Source of the DNA: Synaphobranchus kaupii
Taxonomy: Eukaryota > Chordata > Actinopteri > Anguilliformes > Synaphobranchidae
Reading direction: 5' to 3'
Assembly: GCA_029718625.1 (NCBI GenBank)
Contig: CM056381.1
Coordinates: 50,459,805-50,523,804, forward strand
DNA: 64,000 bases
Below the pieces are notes generated by a model. That model did no database searches, was not told where the DNA came from, and worked only from the letters and a program-made list of their open reading frames with translations. Below, one piece after another: positions 1 through 12,425 of this stretch. Numbering within the stretch: the first letter of the stretch is position 1; each line of letters opens with the position of its first letter. Made by a program: the position numbers and the translations under genes.

Positions 1-217
1 TTTTTGGTTCCTAAAATAAGTGTAAAATGTGTCATACCTGTTAGACAAGGAATGAATGATCTCCACCTATTGGTTCTGCTGCAGCAATGGGAGGAGTTTT
101 CCAAACAAGCTGCCACCCAGCCTGAGACTTGGGTGAGTCACACAGGTTAGTGTTGATAAAGCAGGTACCTCCATGTCTGCTCAAAATGAATAATTTCCAC
201 CTGGTACCACACTGGAC
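1..217. other. Non-coding flank, no feature seen
   Basis: Unique-looking sequence before the first minisatellite. I see no exon, RNA gene or repeat here. Confidence 0.5.
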
Positions 218-3200
218 TTGAGCCTGTTATCGGGCATTAGCACGTTATTGGACATTAACTTGTTTTTGGCCTTTAGCATATTGGGCATTAGCCTGTTATT
301 GGGTATTAGCACATTATTCGGCTTTAGCATATTAGGCATTAGCCTGTTATTGGGTATTAGCACATTATTGGGCTTTAGCATATTGAGCATTAGCCTGTTA
401 TTGGGTATTAGCTCATTATTGGGCTTTAGCATATTGGGCATTAGCCTGTTATTGGGTATTAGCACATTATTGGGCTTTAGCATATTGGGCATTAGCCTGT
501 TATTGGGTATTAGCACATTATTGGGCTTTAGCATATTGGGCATTAGCCTGTTATTGGGTATTAGCATATTGGGCATTAGCCTGTTATTGGGTATTAGCAC
601 ATTATTGGGCTTTATCATATTAGGCATTAGCCTGTTATTGGGTATTAGCAAATTATTGGGCTTTAGCATATTGGGCATTAGCCTGTTATTGGGTATTAGC
701 ACATTATTGGGCTTTAGCATATTGGGCATTAGCCTGTTATTGGGTATTAGTACATTATTGGGCTTTAGCATATTAGGCATTAGCCTGTTATTGGGTATTA
801 GCATATTGGGCATTAGCCTGTTATTGGGCTTTAGCATATTAGGCATTAGTCTGTTATTGGACATTAACTTGTTTCTGTCCTTTAGCATATTGGGCATTAG
901 CCTGTTATTGGGTATTAGCACATTATTGGACATTAACTTGTTTTTGGGCTTTAGCATATTGGGTATTAGCACATTATTGGGCTTTAGCATATTAGGCATT
1001 AGCCTGTTATTGGGTATTAGCACATTATTGGGCATTAGCACGTTATTGGATATTAGCACATTATTGGGCTTTAGCATATTGGGCATTAGCCTGTTATTGG
1101 GCATTAGCACGTTATTGGATATTAGCACATTATTGGGCTTTAGCATATTGGGCATTAGCCTGTTATTGGGTATTAGCACATTATTGGGCTTTAGCATATT
1201 GAGCATTAGCCTGTTATTGGGTATTAGCTCATTATTGGGCTTTAGCATATTGGGCATTAGCCTGTTATTGGGTATTAGCACATTATTGGGCTTTAGCATA
1301 TTGAGCATTAGCCTGTTATTGGGTATTAGCTCATTATTGGGCTTTAGCATATTGGGCATTAGCCTGTTATTGGGTATTAGCACATTATTGGGCTTTAGCA
1401 TATTGGGCATTAGCCTGTTATTGGGTATTAGCATATTTGGCATTAGCCTGCTATTGGGTATTAGCACATTATTGGGCTTTAGCATATTGGGCATTAGCCT
1501 GTTATTGGGTATTAGCACATTATTGGGCTGTAGCATATTAGGCATTAGCCTGTTATTGGGTATTAGCACATTATTGGGCTTTAGCATATTGGGCATTAGC
1601 ACGTTATTGGATATTAGCACATTATTGGGCTTTAGCATATTGGGCATTAGCCTGTTATTGGGTATTAGCATATTATTGGGCTTTAGCATATTGGGCATTA
1701 GCACATTATTGGGCTTTAGCATATTGTGCATTAGCACATTATTGGGCTTTAGTATATTGGGCATTAGCCTGTTATTGGGTATTAGCACATTATTGGGCAT
1801 TAGCCTGTTATTGGGCTTTAGCATATTGGGCATTAGCCTGTTATTGGGCTTTAGCATATTGGGCATTAGCCTGTTATTGGCTATTAGCACATTAGTGAGC
1901 TTTAGCATATTGGGCATTAGCCTGTTATTGGGTATTATCACATTATTGGGCTTTAGCATATTGGGCATTAGCCTGTTATTGGGTAGTAGCACATTATTGG
2001 GCTTTAGCATATTGGGCATTAGCCTGTTATTGGGTATTAGCACATTATTGGGCTTTAGCATATTAGGCATTAGCCTGTTATTGGGCTTTAGCATATTGGG
2101 CATTAGCCTGTTATTGGGTATTAGCACATTATTGGGCTTTAGCATATTGGGCATTACCCTGTTATTGGGTATTAGCACATTATTGGGCTTTAGCATATTG
2201 GGCATTAGCCTGTTATTGGGCTTTAGCATATTGGGCATTAGCCTGTTATTGGGCTTTAGCATATTGGGCATTAGCCTGTTATTGCGTATTAGCACATTAT
2301 TGGGCTTTAGCATATTGGGCATTAGCCTGTTATTGGGTATTAGCACATTATTGGGCTTTAGCATATTGGGCATTAGCCTGTTATTGGGTATTAGCACATT
2401 ATTGGGCTTTAGCATATTGGGCATTAGCCTGTTATTGGGTATTAGCACATTATTGGGCTTTAGCATATTAGGCATTAGCCTGTTATTGGGTATTAGCACA
2501 TTATTGGGCTTTAGCATATTGGGCATTAGCACGTTATTGGATATTAGCACAATATTGGGCTTTAGCATATTGGGCATTAGCCTGTTATTGGGTATTAGCA
2601 CATTATTGGGCTTTAGCATATTGGGTATTAGCCTGTTATTGGGTATTAGCACATTATTGGGCATTAGCCTGTTATTGGGCTTTAGCATATTGGGCATTAG
2701 CCTGTTATTGGGCTTTAGCATATTGGGCATTAGCCTGTTATTGGGTATTAGCACATTATTGGGCATTAGCCTGTTATTGGGCTTTAGCATATTGGGCATT
2801 AGCCTGTTATTGGGCTTTAGCATATTGGGCATTAGCCTGTTATTGGGTATTAGCACATTATTGGGCTTTAGCATATTGGGCATTAGCCTGTTATTGGGTA
2901 TTAGCACATTATTGGGCTTTAGCATATTAGGCATTAGCCTGTTATTGGGTATTAGCACATTATTGGGCTTTAGCATATTGGGCATTAGCCTGTTATTGGG
3001 TATTAGCATATTATTGGGCTTTAGCATATTGGGTATTAGCACATTATTGGGTTTTAGCATATTTTGCTTTAGCATATTGAGCATTAGCACATTATTGGGC
3101 TTTAGCATATTGGGCATTAGCACATTATTGCGCTTTAGCATATTGGGCATTAGCACATTATTGGGCTTTAGCATATTGGGCATTAGCCTGTTATTGGGTA

Positions 3201-3757
3201 TTAGCACATTATTGGGCATTAGCCTGTTATTGGGCTTTGGCATATTGGGCATTAGCCTGTTATTGGGCTTTAGCATATTGGGCATTAGCCTGTTATTGGG
3301 CTTTAGCACATTAGTGGGCTTTAGCATATTGGGCATTAGCCTGTTATTGGGTATTAGCACATTATTGGGCTTTAGCATATTGGGCTTTAGCATATTGGGC
3401 ATTAGCACATTATTGGGCATTAGCACAATATTTGATGTTAGCACATTATTGGGCATTAGCATATTGAGCATCAACTTGTTATTGGGCATTAGCACGTTAT
3501 TAAACATTAGCCTGTTATTGGGTATTAGCACATTATTGGGCTTTAGCATATTGGGCATTAGCACGTTATTGGGCATTAGCACAATATTTGACGTTAACAC
3601 ATTATTGGGCATTAGCATGTTATCGGACAAAAGCACGTTATTGAACATTGCTTTGGCATGTTATTGGGGATAAGCCTGTTGTTGGGCATTAGTCTGTTTT
3701 TGGTCATTAGCACATTAATGTGCATTAGCATGTTATCGGCCATTAGCATGTTATAAT
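218..3757. repeat. 51-bp composite minisatellite (ATTAGC family)
   Basis: About 3.5 kb of tandem repeats. The commonest higher-order unit is 18 + 18 + 15 bp (blocks beginning attagcctgttattgggt, attagcacattattgggc and tttagcatattgggc), 51 bp in all. Blocks are reshuffled, duplicated or dropped along the array, and variants such as gttattgga and aacttgtttttgg recur. Because every block is a multiple of three, the array is open on the plus strand (218-3673, Leu/Ile/Gly/Ser-rich) and the minus strand (3648-181, Pro/Asn/Leu/Met-rich). I infer that these are by-products of block length, not genes: there is no domain, no splice context, and codon content simply follows the repeat. Confidence 0.93.
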
Positions 3758-3782
3758 AATACAATATATGTTATAATAATTA

Positions 3783-4709
3783 AATGTTTCAAACGCCTGG
3801 TGCTGTCACAGGTCCAACAGAGTGTGCAGAGCATAGTAGACCCTCTACAGTTTGCCTACCACCTGAACAGAGGAGTTAATGATGCTCTGCTGACACTGCT
3901 TCACCTGGTCAAATCCCATCTGGACACATGAAAGTCCTACATCAGACTGATGTTTGTAGACTTCTCTAGTGCGTTCAACACAATCCAACCACACCTAATG
4001 GCTAAGAAGCTGCTGAAGATGAACCTCAACCCTCATCTTATCCTCTGGGTCATGTCCTTAACTGACAGACCTCAGTGGGTTAGATATAAAGGCCACTGCA
4101 GAACCACCAAGACCATCTCTACTGGCTCACCACAAGGCTCTGTAGTTTATCCAGTGTTATTCACACTCTACACCGATGACTGCCAAAGCAACTGTCCTGA
4201 GATCACTTTCATCAAGTACTCAGATGATACAGTAATTGTGGACTCATCCAACTCTGATGACAAGCTTCAATCTGCTGTCAGCCAGTTCCAACAGTGGTGT
4301 GAAGTCAATTTCTTGGACTTGAATGTGGAGAAGACTAAAGAAATCGCCATCGACTTCCGGCGTGAGCTGTCCCCGCTGAGGCCCCTTACCATCGGAGCCA
4401 AAACAGTTGAAAGAGTGGATACCATCATAGATAATAAACTGACCTTTGAGGCAAATTGTCATCAAGTGCATGCATCCTCCGGAAACTTAGGAATTTGGAC
4501 ATGAGCCAGCCAGTACTGCAAGCATTTTACACCTGCTTCCTTGAGTCAGTGCTGACCTTTAGCCTAACACCTTGGTTTGGCTCATTAAGTGAAATCAGGG
4601 TGACAGTACAGGCTACTAAAATCATAGGGAAACAGCAAAAACCTCTGAAACATCTGTATGAGAAGGGTACAATTAAAAAAAGAAAGAGGATATGGACATC
4701 TCAAGACAG
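3783..4709 (+). mobile_element. Non-LTR retrotransposon (LINE) reverse-transcriptase fragment
   Basis: Translation shows reverse-transcriptase blocks in order: a DPLQFAYHLNRG-like stretch near 3840, DFSSAFNTIQPHL near 3960, TGSPQGSVVYPVLFTLYTDD (the PQG block) near 4130, then KYSDDTVIVD near 4215, which stands where the catalytic F/YxDD box lies. A stop near 3929 and a frameshift near 4456-4490 break the frame. The downstream frame keeps a LINE-like C-terminal segment (MSQPVLQAFYTCFLESVLTF). The clade (L2/Maui or Rex-like) cannot be fixed by eye. The 3' end continues after the Tc1 insertion, at 6107-6388. Confidence 0.85.
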
Positions 4710-4711
4710 TA

Positions 4712-6104
4712 CAGTGGGGTGAAAAAAATGTTGCCACCCCTGGTCAAAATGCCTTTATAACAGCTTGCAAACGCTTACTGTAGCCAACTCAGTCTTTCAA
4801 ATCTTGCTTTTGGAATTTTTCCCCATTCTTCCTGGCAGAACACGTCTAGCTCAGAAATATTCTTCAGCCTCCTTACATGCATGGCATGTTTGAGATCTGT
4901 CCTCAGATTTTCAATAATATTCAAGTCTGGGGACTGTGGTGGCTATTCCAAAACCTTCATCTGTTTTTCCTGGAGGCACTTCATGGTTGATTTTGAGGTA
5001 TGCTTTGGATCATTGTCTTGTTGGAATACCCAACCTCTCTTCAACTTCAATGTCTGGACTGACCTTCGAACATTGGCCTCTAGACTTTCTTTATATTTGG
5101 TGGAATCCATTCTTCCTTCCACCCGCACAATATTTCCTGTGCCCCCCGCTGCCACACAACCCCAAAGCATAATGGATCCACCTCCATGCTTAACAGTTGG
5201 CAAGGTGTTCTCTACAAATGCTTCACCCTTTTTTCTCCAAACATACCTTCTTTGGTTGTAGCCAAAAAGTTAAATTTTGGTTTTGTCAGTCCAAAGCACA
5301 TTGTTCCAAAAAGCTTCAGGCTTCTCAAGATTTCCTTTTGCATACTTCAGACACTTAAAGGCTTGTTTCTGGAACTCTGCCATGTAGGTCTTTGTTGTTT
5401 AAAGTATGTTGTATTGTTGTCCTGTGAACAACTACACCTGCGTCTGCTACTCTTTTTTGCAGCTCTTTTGCAGTGATGTGTGGGTTCTTCTGAGCATTTC
5501 TCACCAGGTCTCGGGCCATTCAATCTGAATAAGTTCTTGGTCTTCCAGATCTTGCCTTGACTTCAACTGTTCAATTTATCTTCCGTTTTCTGATAATGTT
5601 TCTGACTGTAAAAATAAGTATTAAAAATGAGTTTTTTTTAGCCTTCTCCTTGTTGATGGAAGTGAACTATCTTGATTCTGATATCCTTGGACAACTGTTT
5701 AGAGGAACCCATGGTTATTAACACCAGACAGAACAGCCACTGCAGTCGGATGCTTTAGAAGGCATGGAATTACTTCAGAATAAATAGTTCAACCCTGTAA
5801 TTATATTCACCTGAACCATTGAAGCCATAATGAGTAAACCACCTGGGCCTGGGCCTTAGAAATTATCTTTTTAAAAAGTAACAAAGAATAATCCAAAAGG
5901 GTTCCCAAACTTTTGCACAGGGCCTTTTTCCTTTTTTTATTATTTTGAAACTGTAAAAAAATTCAAATAAAAAGTAATCTTGCTTTAAAATTTAAATAAA
6001 TGTGTCATGTTTAACTTTGTACCATTTAGAGGTCAGGTTAGCTTCTGTTCACTTAGATATTAATTGTAATTTTTAAAAAATGCCCACATTTTTGCACCCC
6101 ACTG
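4712..6104 (-). mobile_element. Tc1/mariner (DD34E) DNA transposon relic
   Basis: Both ends carry an inverted repeat beginning cagtggggtg(a/c)aaaaa, flanked by TA (4710-4711 and 6105-6106), the standard Tc1/mariner target duplication. The minus strand encodes a decayed transposase: HGGGSIMLWGCVAAGG near 5180 and FQQDNDPKHTSKST near 5000, followed after one nonsense codon (a likely Trp to TAG change) by PPQSPDLNIIENL. The second catalytic Asp (QDND) and the Glu (IIEN) are separated by 34 residues, the Tc1 spacing. Stops and indels make it inactive. It lies inside the LINE of 3783-6388. Confidence 0.9.
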
Positions 6105-6106
6105 TA

Positions 6107-6388
6107 AAGGCAGATGAGGAACTGTTATTGCTTTTGATGCTCAATTTTTCATAATAATTAATAATCAATTTAATATAATATAATTTTGATAACAATAGTA
6201 ATTTTAATCATAATCATAATGTTACATAATCATAATACTCCACCTATACCTTCACTATAATGTGACACATCTTATTCAATTGAATGTCTTTATTTAAGAT
6301 GTGTGCATCTGCCCCACTATCTTTTTTACTGCTGGCAACTACAACTGAAGTTCCCTCACAGGAAAAATAATAATTATTCTATTCTATT
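6107..6388 (+). mobile_element. 3' end of the interrupted LINE
   Basis: After the Tc1 element the sequence runs through an AT-rich stretch to a LINE-like 3' UTR (cttttttactgctggcaac, then ctgaagttccctcacagg) and ends in a short attctattctatt tail, a terminal repeat seen on some fish LINEs. With 3783-4709 it makes one element split by the TA-flanked insertion. Assignment rests on tail form and position. Confidence 0.6.
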
Positions 6389-7257
6389 AGACATTTGCAT
6401 GTTGCTGGACATGAGCCAGTATGTGTAGACCTGCAATATTTGGCCCACAGAATACCATCATCTGTAAGGCCCAACAGCAGGTCCTGATGCTTCTAATGTA
6501 TGATGTCTGACTTTTTTTTTCATTCCAAGCATGCTGTTTTACCAGCGCTTCATTCTGGCTGACCTTATAAGGCTTCTAGCAGACGTAGAATCACCCGGCA
6601 TCTCAACAACAGGTGAAGTAACAGTTTTAAATCCAGCTGAGAGTCACGTTTTTTTTAATCTCTTCTCAGGAGATCAAGTTACACATTCAGAGCAACGCGT
6701 ATTTTACATAGCATGAAGTGTCCATTGATAACTTTATAACTGATAGCCAACACTGTATCGCAGCGCCCCGTCCAGTCTGTGAGAGGCTCTTTGTTCCCAA
6801 AACCCCTGTTTTACATTAGGATAGCAATAGGCTCACGAATAGACCACATGTTCAGCTGCCTGGTAGATGTCCTGACTCTTAGCGCTGGGATCAGCAGACC
6901 AAACTCGCGTATAAAATGGGAGTCTCCTGAATCCTCTAAGTCCTGATTAGCATAATAATAATAATAAAGACATTGATAAGTAAAAAAAGGACTGCGTAAA
7001 ATGAGAAGGTATGGCTCATAATAAAAGTGAGTTTTAACAGATTTTAAATTTTGTCCTTTGTAAGGCCCAGATGAAGAGAGAGAGTTTATTCTACATGAAC
7101 ACAAAGGTTCTGATATTCTTTAAAGTGTCATCATTCAAAATGCCATTATTATGTTATAACAATAATAATAATAATGGTAAATACAGGATTATGTATTTGT
7201 ATAAATATACTTATTACTATACATATAATCATGTGCGACACTTCCATTATTATAACA
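6389..7257. other. AT-rich intergenic DNA, nothing recognised
   Basis: Contains small (ATA)n and (AAT)n runs near 6951-6967 and 7158-7175. Short ORFs here show no family features. Confidence 0.5.
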
Positions 7258-7741
7258 ACATTTTTCCAACAATTGTTTACAGACAGATTATTTCACTTTT
7301 AATTCACTATATCACAATTCCAGTGAGTCAGAAGTTTACATACACTAAGTTGAGTGTGCCTTTAAATCTTTAGTATTTGGTCGCATATCCTTTGGCTTTG
7401 CATGCCATGACTTCCTGATTTCTGTGACCCAACAACATCAAAATACTCTTGATATCTTATTTTCTGGTACTCTTACAAGCGATACTATAATGTCTCTGCA
7501 TTTCAATGGATCTCTATGGGAATTGGGGGGTGGGACTAGATTTAGCTGTAAATGACACTGGAACAGTATGGAACACATGGTTGGCTAAATGGCTCTAAGT
7601 CATCAAGGGTCTGACATATCAAACAAACCTTAAACCATCACTCTGCTGCCAGAAATAGTAGATATGGATGGATAACTTGAAGGGTTTCTTCTCCTGACTT
7701 ATTTTTCTATAGAGTTCAATAGGAAAATTTGTCAGGAGAAA
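7258..7741. mobile_element. Truncated copy of the Sleeping Beauty-like foldback element
   Basis: Closely matches the left half of the element at 57993-59030: the inner IR/DR direct repeat (ccagtgagtcagaagtttac near 7320), then the same non-transposase filler (ggggggtgggactagattta near 7525, ctaagtcatcaagggtctga near 7595). The outer terminal repeat and the right half are missing. Confidence 0.85.
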
Positions 7742-7785
7742 CAAGAGGGGAGAGGGGGAGCAGCAGTAAACAGAGATACTGGAGC

Positions 7786-8986
7786 CCTGGGCTGTGTCCG
7801 AATCAGAGCCCTATCTACTGCGCCCTGTCTCCTGCGAACAGTGCACTGTGTCCGAATCAGAGCCCTATCTACTGTGCCCTGTCTCCTGCGAACAGTGCAC
7901 TGGCAGAAGTGTGCTGTTTAATGTGCACTGTTTAGCAGTCCGCAAAAAGTATTCACCATACTATTGTCCAACTGCACTGTCGAAGTGTCGTAAGCAGGTC
8001 CTTAGACGTCCAACCAGTGTTGCCATGTCTGCGGTGTAGGAATTCTGTCCTTTGTAAAGTAAAACTCGGAGTTCCAAAGTTTAGGTCAATAGCAATTTAA
8101 TTATAATGCAAAATAGTCTTCATTACAGTATACAAGATACCGGGTAATCGTAAGGCAGTTCAATCACAAAATAGTGTTGTGTGGGGTACAAGCTTTATAC
8201 CCCAAACCTGAAATAAAATGCTGACATAGAATGCAGGTTCCTGTCCCTGATTGGGTGACAGGCAAACAAATGGACATTGTATGTGGTGTGGGAGGGAACC
8301 AAATGGTTATTGTCACCTAGGTATGCTGGCTAACTCCCGTCTCACACCCTAGCGGTGCCGTCGTCACCAGGCTTTGTTTCTAACCCCCCCTTGATCATTG
8401 AGTAAGGCTGATTGTGTTAGGTGACCATCCAAGAACATTGAAGCAGGAAATGTATTTTTCCCTACAGCGGTTTTACAGCTAAATTGGGATACTTTGAAAG
8501 TGCAGTCACGGGTAAAAATGAAAAGTCGCAAAAAGTTTAAAAAAAAAAAGTTTAAAAAGTAAAAACATGATGATTTCTATTTAAAATACGTTGGTTTCGG
8601 TTAAAAATAGCCTATAATTTGGGCTAGTTTTGAGTCGTCATTTGGCTGGAGAGTCTTACAAGATCTGGCAACCCTGCGCCCCACTCTTGCGCTGCCATGT
8701 CACGTGTTGTTTTTGTTGTATTTAAAGGAAACGTCAGCGAAGCTGCGCCTCATTCTTTAAAAAGGAAGCTTCACGTCATATTTATGTGACCAAAATGTTT
8801 GTGTACTTCTTGAAAAGTGTGCTCCAGAATGTACTCAGCGAAACCCCGGAAGTAAGTGTGTCATCCGGGTGTTTGAAGTTTACTGCAATTTGAAAAATCT
8901 TTGCGCACTCTACGACTTTTTCGCCCTATCTGCTTACCAAGGCTACTCAACAGTGTGGAAAAGTGCTGATTCGGACACAGCCCAGG
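7786..8986. mobile_element. Non-autonomous DNA transposon with 19-bp perfect TIRs
   Basis: The sequence opens with ctgggctgtgtccgaatca and closes near 8986 with its exact reverse complement. Just inside the left end is a direct repeat of about 60 bp (two copies of a cgaatcagagccctatctac block, 7799-7920). No transposase is present. No clear target duplication was found, so the superfamily is left open. A solo LTR is nested at 8035-8466. A related left end (gtgtccgaatcagagtccta) recurs at 32038. Confidence 0.75.
8035..8466. mobile_element. Solo LTR (432 bp)
   Basis: The segment begins TGTAGGAA, ends TTCCCTACA (short inverted ends, TG...CA) and is bracketed by a 4-bp direct repeat, gcgg, at 8031-8034 and 8467-8470, the hallmark of LTR-element integration. 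It contains a TATA-like tttata with aataaa close behind (near 8195-8217), as expected of a U3-R region. No internal retroviral genes remain, which fits LTR-LTR recombination. No coding sequence is present. Confidence 0.8.
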
Positions 8987-9082
8987 TGCTGCTCCGTTCA
9001 GGACTGGTCCATTTTAAACAGAATTAATGAGCCACTAACAGGTGCACCTGTGCGGCTCCCAAACAACACAGCAATAAAACAA

Positions 9083-11489
9083 CATTAGCATTAGCCTGCA
9101 TCAGTAAAACCCCCTCCAACATTAGCATTAGCCTGCATAAGTAAAACCCCCTCCAACATTAGCATTAGCCTGCATCAGTAAAACCCCCTCCAACATTAGC
9201 ATTAGCCTGCATCAGTAAAACCCCCTCCAACATTAGCATTAGCCTGCATAAGTAAAACCCCCTCCAACATTAGCATTAGCCTGCATCAGTAAAACCCCCT
9301 CCAACATTAGCATTAGCCTGCATCAGTAAAACCCCCTCCAACATTAGCATTAGCCTGCATCAGTAAAACCCCCTCCAACATTAGCATTAGCCTGCATCAG
9401 TAAAACCCCCTCCAACATTAGCATTAGCCTGCATCAGTAAAACCCCCTCCAACATTAGCATTAGCCTGCATCAGTAAAAGCCCCTCCAATATTAGCATTA
9501 GCCTGCATAAGTAAAACCCCCTCCAACATTAGCATTAGCCTGCATCAGTAAAAGCCCCTCCAACATTAGCATTAGCCTGCATCAGTAAAACCCCCTCCAA
9601 CATTAGCATTAGCCTGTATCAGTAAAACCCCCTCCAACATTAGCATTAGCCTGTATCAGTAAAACCCCCTCCAACATTAGCATTAGCCTGCATCAGTAAA
9701 ACCCCCTCCAACATTAGCATTAGCCTGCATCAGTAAAACCCCCTCCAACATTAGCATTAGCCTGTATCAGTAAAACCCCCTCCAACATTAGCATTAGCCT
9801 GTATCAGTAAAACCCCCTCCAACATTAGCATTAGCCTGCATCAGTAAAACCCCCTCCAACATTAGCATTAGCCTGCATCAGTAAAACCCCCTCCAACATT
9901 AGCATTAGCCTGCATCAGTAAAACCCCCTCCAACATTAGCATTAGCCTGCATCAGTAAAACCCCCTCCAACATTAGCATTAGCCTGTATCAGTAAAACCC
10001 CCTCCAACATTAGCATTAGCCTGCATCAGTAAAAGCCCCTCCAATATTAGCATTAGCCTGCATCAGTAAAAGCCCCTCCAACATTAGCATTAGCCTGCAT
10101 AAGTAAAACCCCCTCCAACATTAGCATTAGCCTGCATCAGTAAAAGCCCCTCCAACATTAGCATTAGCCTGCATCAGTAAAAGCCCCTCCAACATTAGCA
10201 TTAGCCTGCATCAGTAAAAGCCCCTCCAACATTAGCATTACCCTGCATCAGTAAAAGCCCCTCCAACATTAGCATTAGCCTGCATCAGTAAAAGGCCCTC
10301 CAACATTAGCATTAGCCTGCATCAGTAAAAGCCCCTCCAACATTAGCATTAGCCTGCATCAGTAAAAGCCCCTCCAACATTAGCATTACCCTGCATCAGT
10401 AAAACCCCCTCCAACATTAGCATTAGCCTGCATCAGTAAAAGCCCCTCCAACATTAGCATTAGCCTGCATAAGTAAAACCCCCTCCAACATTAGCATTAG
10501 CCTGCATCAGTAAAAGCCCCTCCAACATTAGCATTAGCCTGCATCAGTAAAACCCCCTCCAACATTAGCATTAGCCTGTATCAGTAAAACCCCCTCCAAC
10601 ATTAGCATTAGCCTGCATCAGTAAAACCCCCTCCAACATTAGCATTAGCCTGCATCAGTAAAAGCCCCTCCAACATTAGCATTACCCTGCATCAGTAAAA
10701 CCCCCTCCAACATTAGCATTAGCCTGCATCAGTAAAAGCCCCTCCAACATTAGCATTACCCTGCATCAGTAAAACCCCCTCCAACATTAGCATTAGCCTG
10801 CATCAGTAAAAGCCCCTCCAACATTAGCATTAGCCTGCATCAGTAAAACCCCCTCCAACATTAGCATTAGCCTGTATCAGTAAAACCCCCTCCAACATTA
10901 GCATTAGCCTGCATCAGTAAAACCCCCTCCAACATTAGCATTAGCCTGTATCAGTAAAACCCCCTCCAACATTAGCATTAGCCTGCATCAGTAAAAGCCC
11001 CTCCAACATTAGCATTACCCTGCATCAGTAAAACCCCCTCCAACATTAGCATTAGCCTGCATCAGTAAAAGCCCCTCCAACATTAGCATTAGCCTGCATA
11101 AGTAAAACCCCCTCCAACATTAGCATTAGCCTGCATCAGTAAAAGCCCCTCCAACATTAGCATTAGCCTGCATCAGTAAAACCCCCTCCAACATTAGCAT
11201 TAGCCTGTATCAGTAAAACCCCCTCCAACATTAGCATTAGCCTGCATCAGTAAAACCCCCTCCAACATTAGCATTAGCCTGCATCAGTAAAAGGCCCTCC
11301 AACATTAGCATTAGCCTGCATAAGTAAAACCCCCTCCAACATTAGCATTAGCCTGCATCAGTAAAAGCCCCTCCAACATTAGCATTAGCCTGCATCAGTA
11401 AAACCCCCTCCAACATTAGCATTAGCCTGCATCAGTAAAAGCCCCTCCAACATTAGCATTAGCCTGCATCAGTAAAAGCCCCTCCAACA
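9083..11489. repeat. 37-bp minisatellite, about 65 copies
   Basis: The unit contains cattagcattagcctgcatc followed by agtaaaaccccctccaa, 37 bp. Variants (cccc/gccc, gcatc/gtatc, catc/cataa, agcc/accc) recur in blocks, so the array grew by duplication of multi-unit segments. It shares the ATTAGC(CTG) core with the array at 218-3757. Confidence 0.95.
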
Positions 11490-12248
11490 CAGCCAGCTAT
11501 ATCATTCACAATGCTAATCATGTCATTTACAGCTAATTAAATAATTAGCAGGGGTTGTAAAACTAAGCAGAAATTATGAAAGGATAACCTTGAATGAGTT
11601 TAAAAAGCTGTCCTACACTCCTGGGGGAGGGGGGTTAATCTGGGCAGGATGAACAGACAGAATGGCTCTGTGTGATAGCAGTTTCAGGGAAAAAAATACA
11701 CCTTTATTCTCTCTCTCACTCTCTTTCTCTGACAGTTCTCTCTCCCGATTCCCCTCAGGTTCGTCTTTTCTCTCTCTATCCCTCCCTCCCTTCATCTTGT
11801 GTTTTATGTCTGTAATTTTAACAAACACAGACACACACACAGTATAAATGTATATGATGCAGTTATAAAAGGGTTATGTGTGCGTGACTCTACTGATAGA
11901 GTCCAAATGTACTTTGTCAGAGTTGATTCATTTGTGTGGGGGAAGGCAGTGTGTGTGTCCTATTGCTCATAGAACCATAACCTTTACAAAGGAAGTTTAC
12001 CAGAACTTATTGGTCTAAACTGATTATGTGTAGAAGTGTCAACCTTGATCAGGTCAAATAAACAATGAACGACGTAATGCACCTGTCAGTTATCTGCTAC
12101 AGGTAAGATGTTCAGCCCATCCAGATACACCCAATTTTAGTAAATTTTGCACAACCTATGTTTTTATATTTTTTATGTTTTATATTTTTATGATAACACA
12201 GGGTATCTTCCATACTATTCCGGTTAATGTGCTCAGGCTGAGACGGTG
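11490..12248. other. Upstream region of the ENDOD1-like exon
   Basis: Contains a pyrimidine stretch (tctctctcactctctttctc, 11708-11800) and short CA repeats (11825-11842). No coding exon recognised. Probably the 5' flank of the gene at 12426. Confidence 0.45.
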
Positions 12249-12257
12249 TATATAAAG
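12249..12257 (+). promoter_or_regulatory. TATA box (TATATAAAG)
   Basis: A consensus TATA element 169 bp upstream of the ATG at 12426. A transcription start would fall near 12280, leaving a 5' UTR of about 145 nt. Position and consensus are observed; promoter function is inferred. Confidence 0.55.
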
Positions 12258-12425
12258 TCATGCTGTGGTTTGCCAATCTGCTCCTTGCTTTGCATATAGA
12301 GTCGATACCATTTAAATTTACTCTCCACTATAGAGCCGACGTCGATCATCCGGAAGGCATTACGCTATTCTGCAGCTACACCGATCTGTCAGAAGGAACT
12401 GGGCTACGTTATTCTGGCGACTACC

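Noticed and set aside
181..3648. 1,155-codon minus-strand ORF rich in Pro-Asn-Leu-Met
   Set aside because: It is the reverse reading of the 51-bp satellite. Frame openness follows from block lengths divisible by three. No domain, splice context or codon signal.
9083..11489. CRISPR-like regular repeat array
   Set aside because: Units are contiguous without unique spacers and lie in an animal genome. It is a minisatellite.
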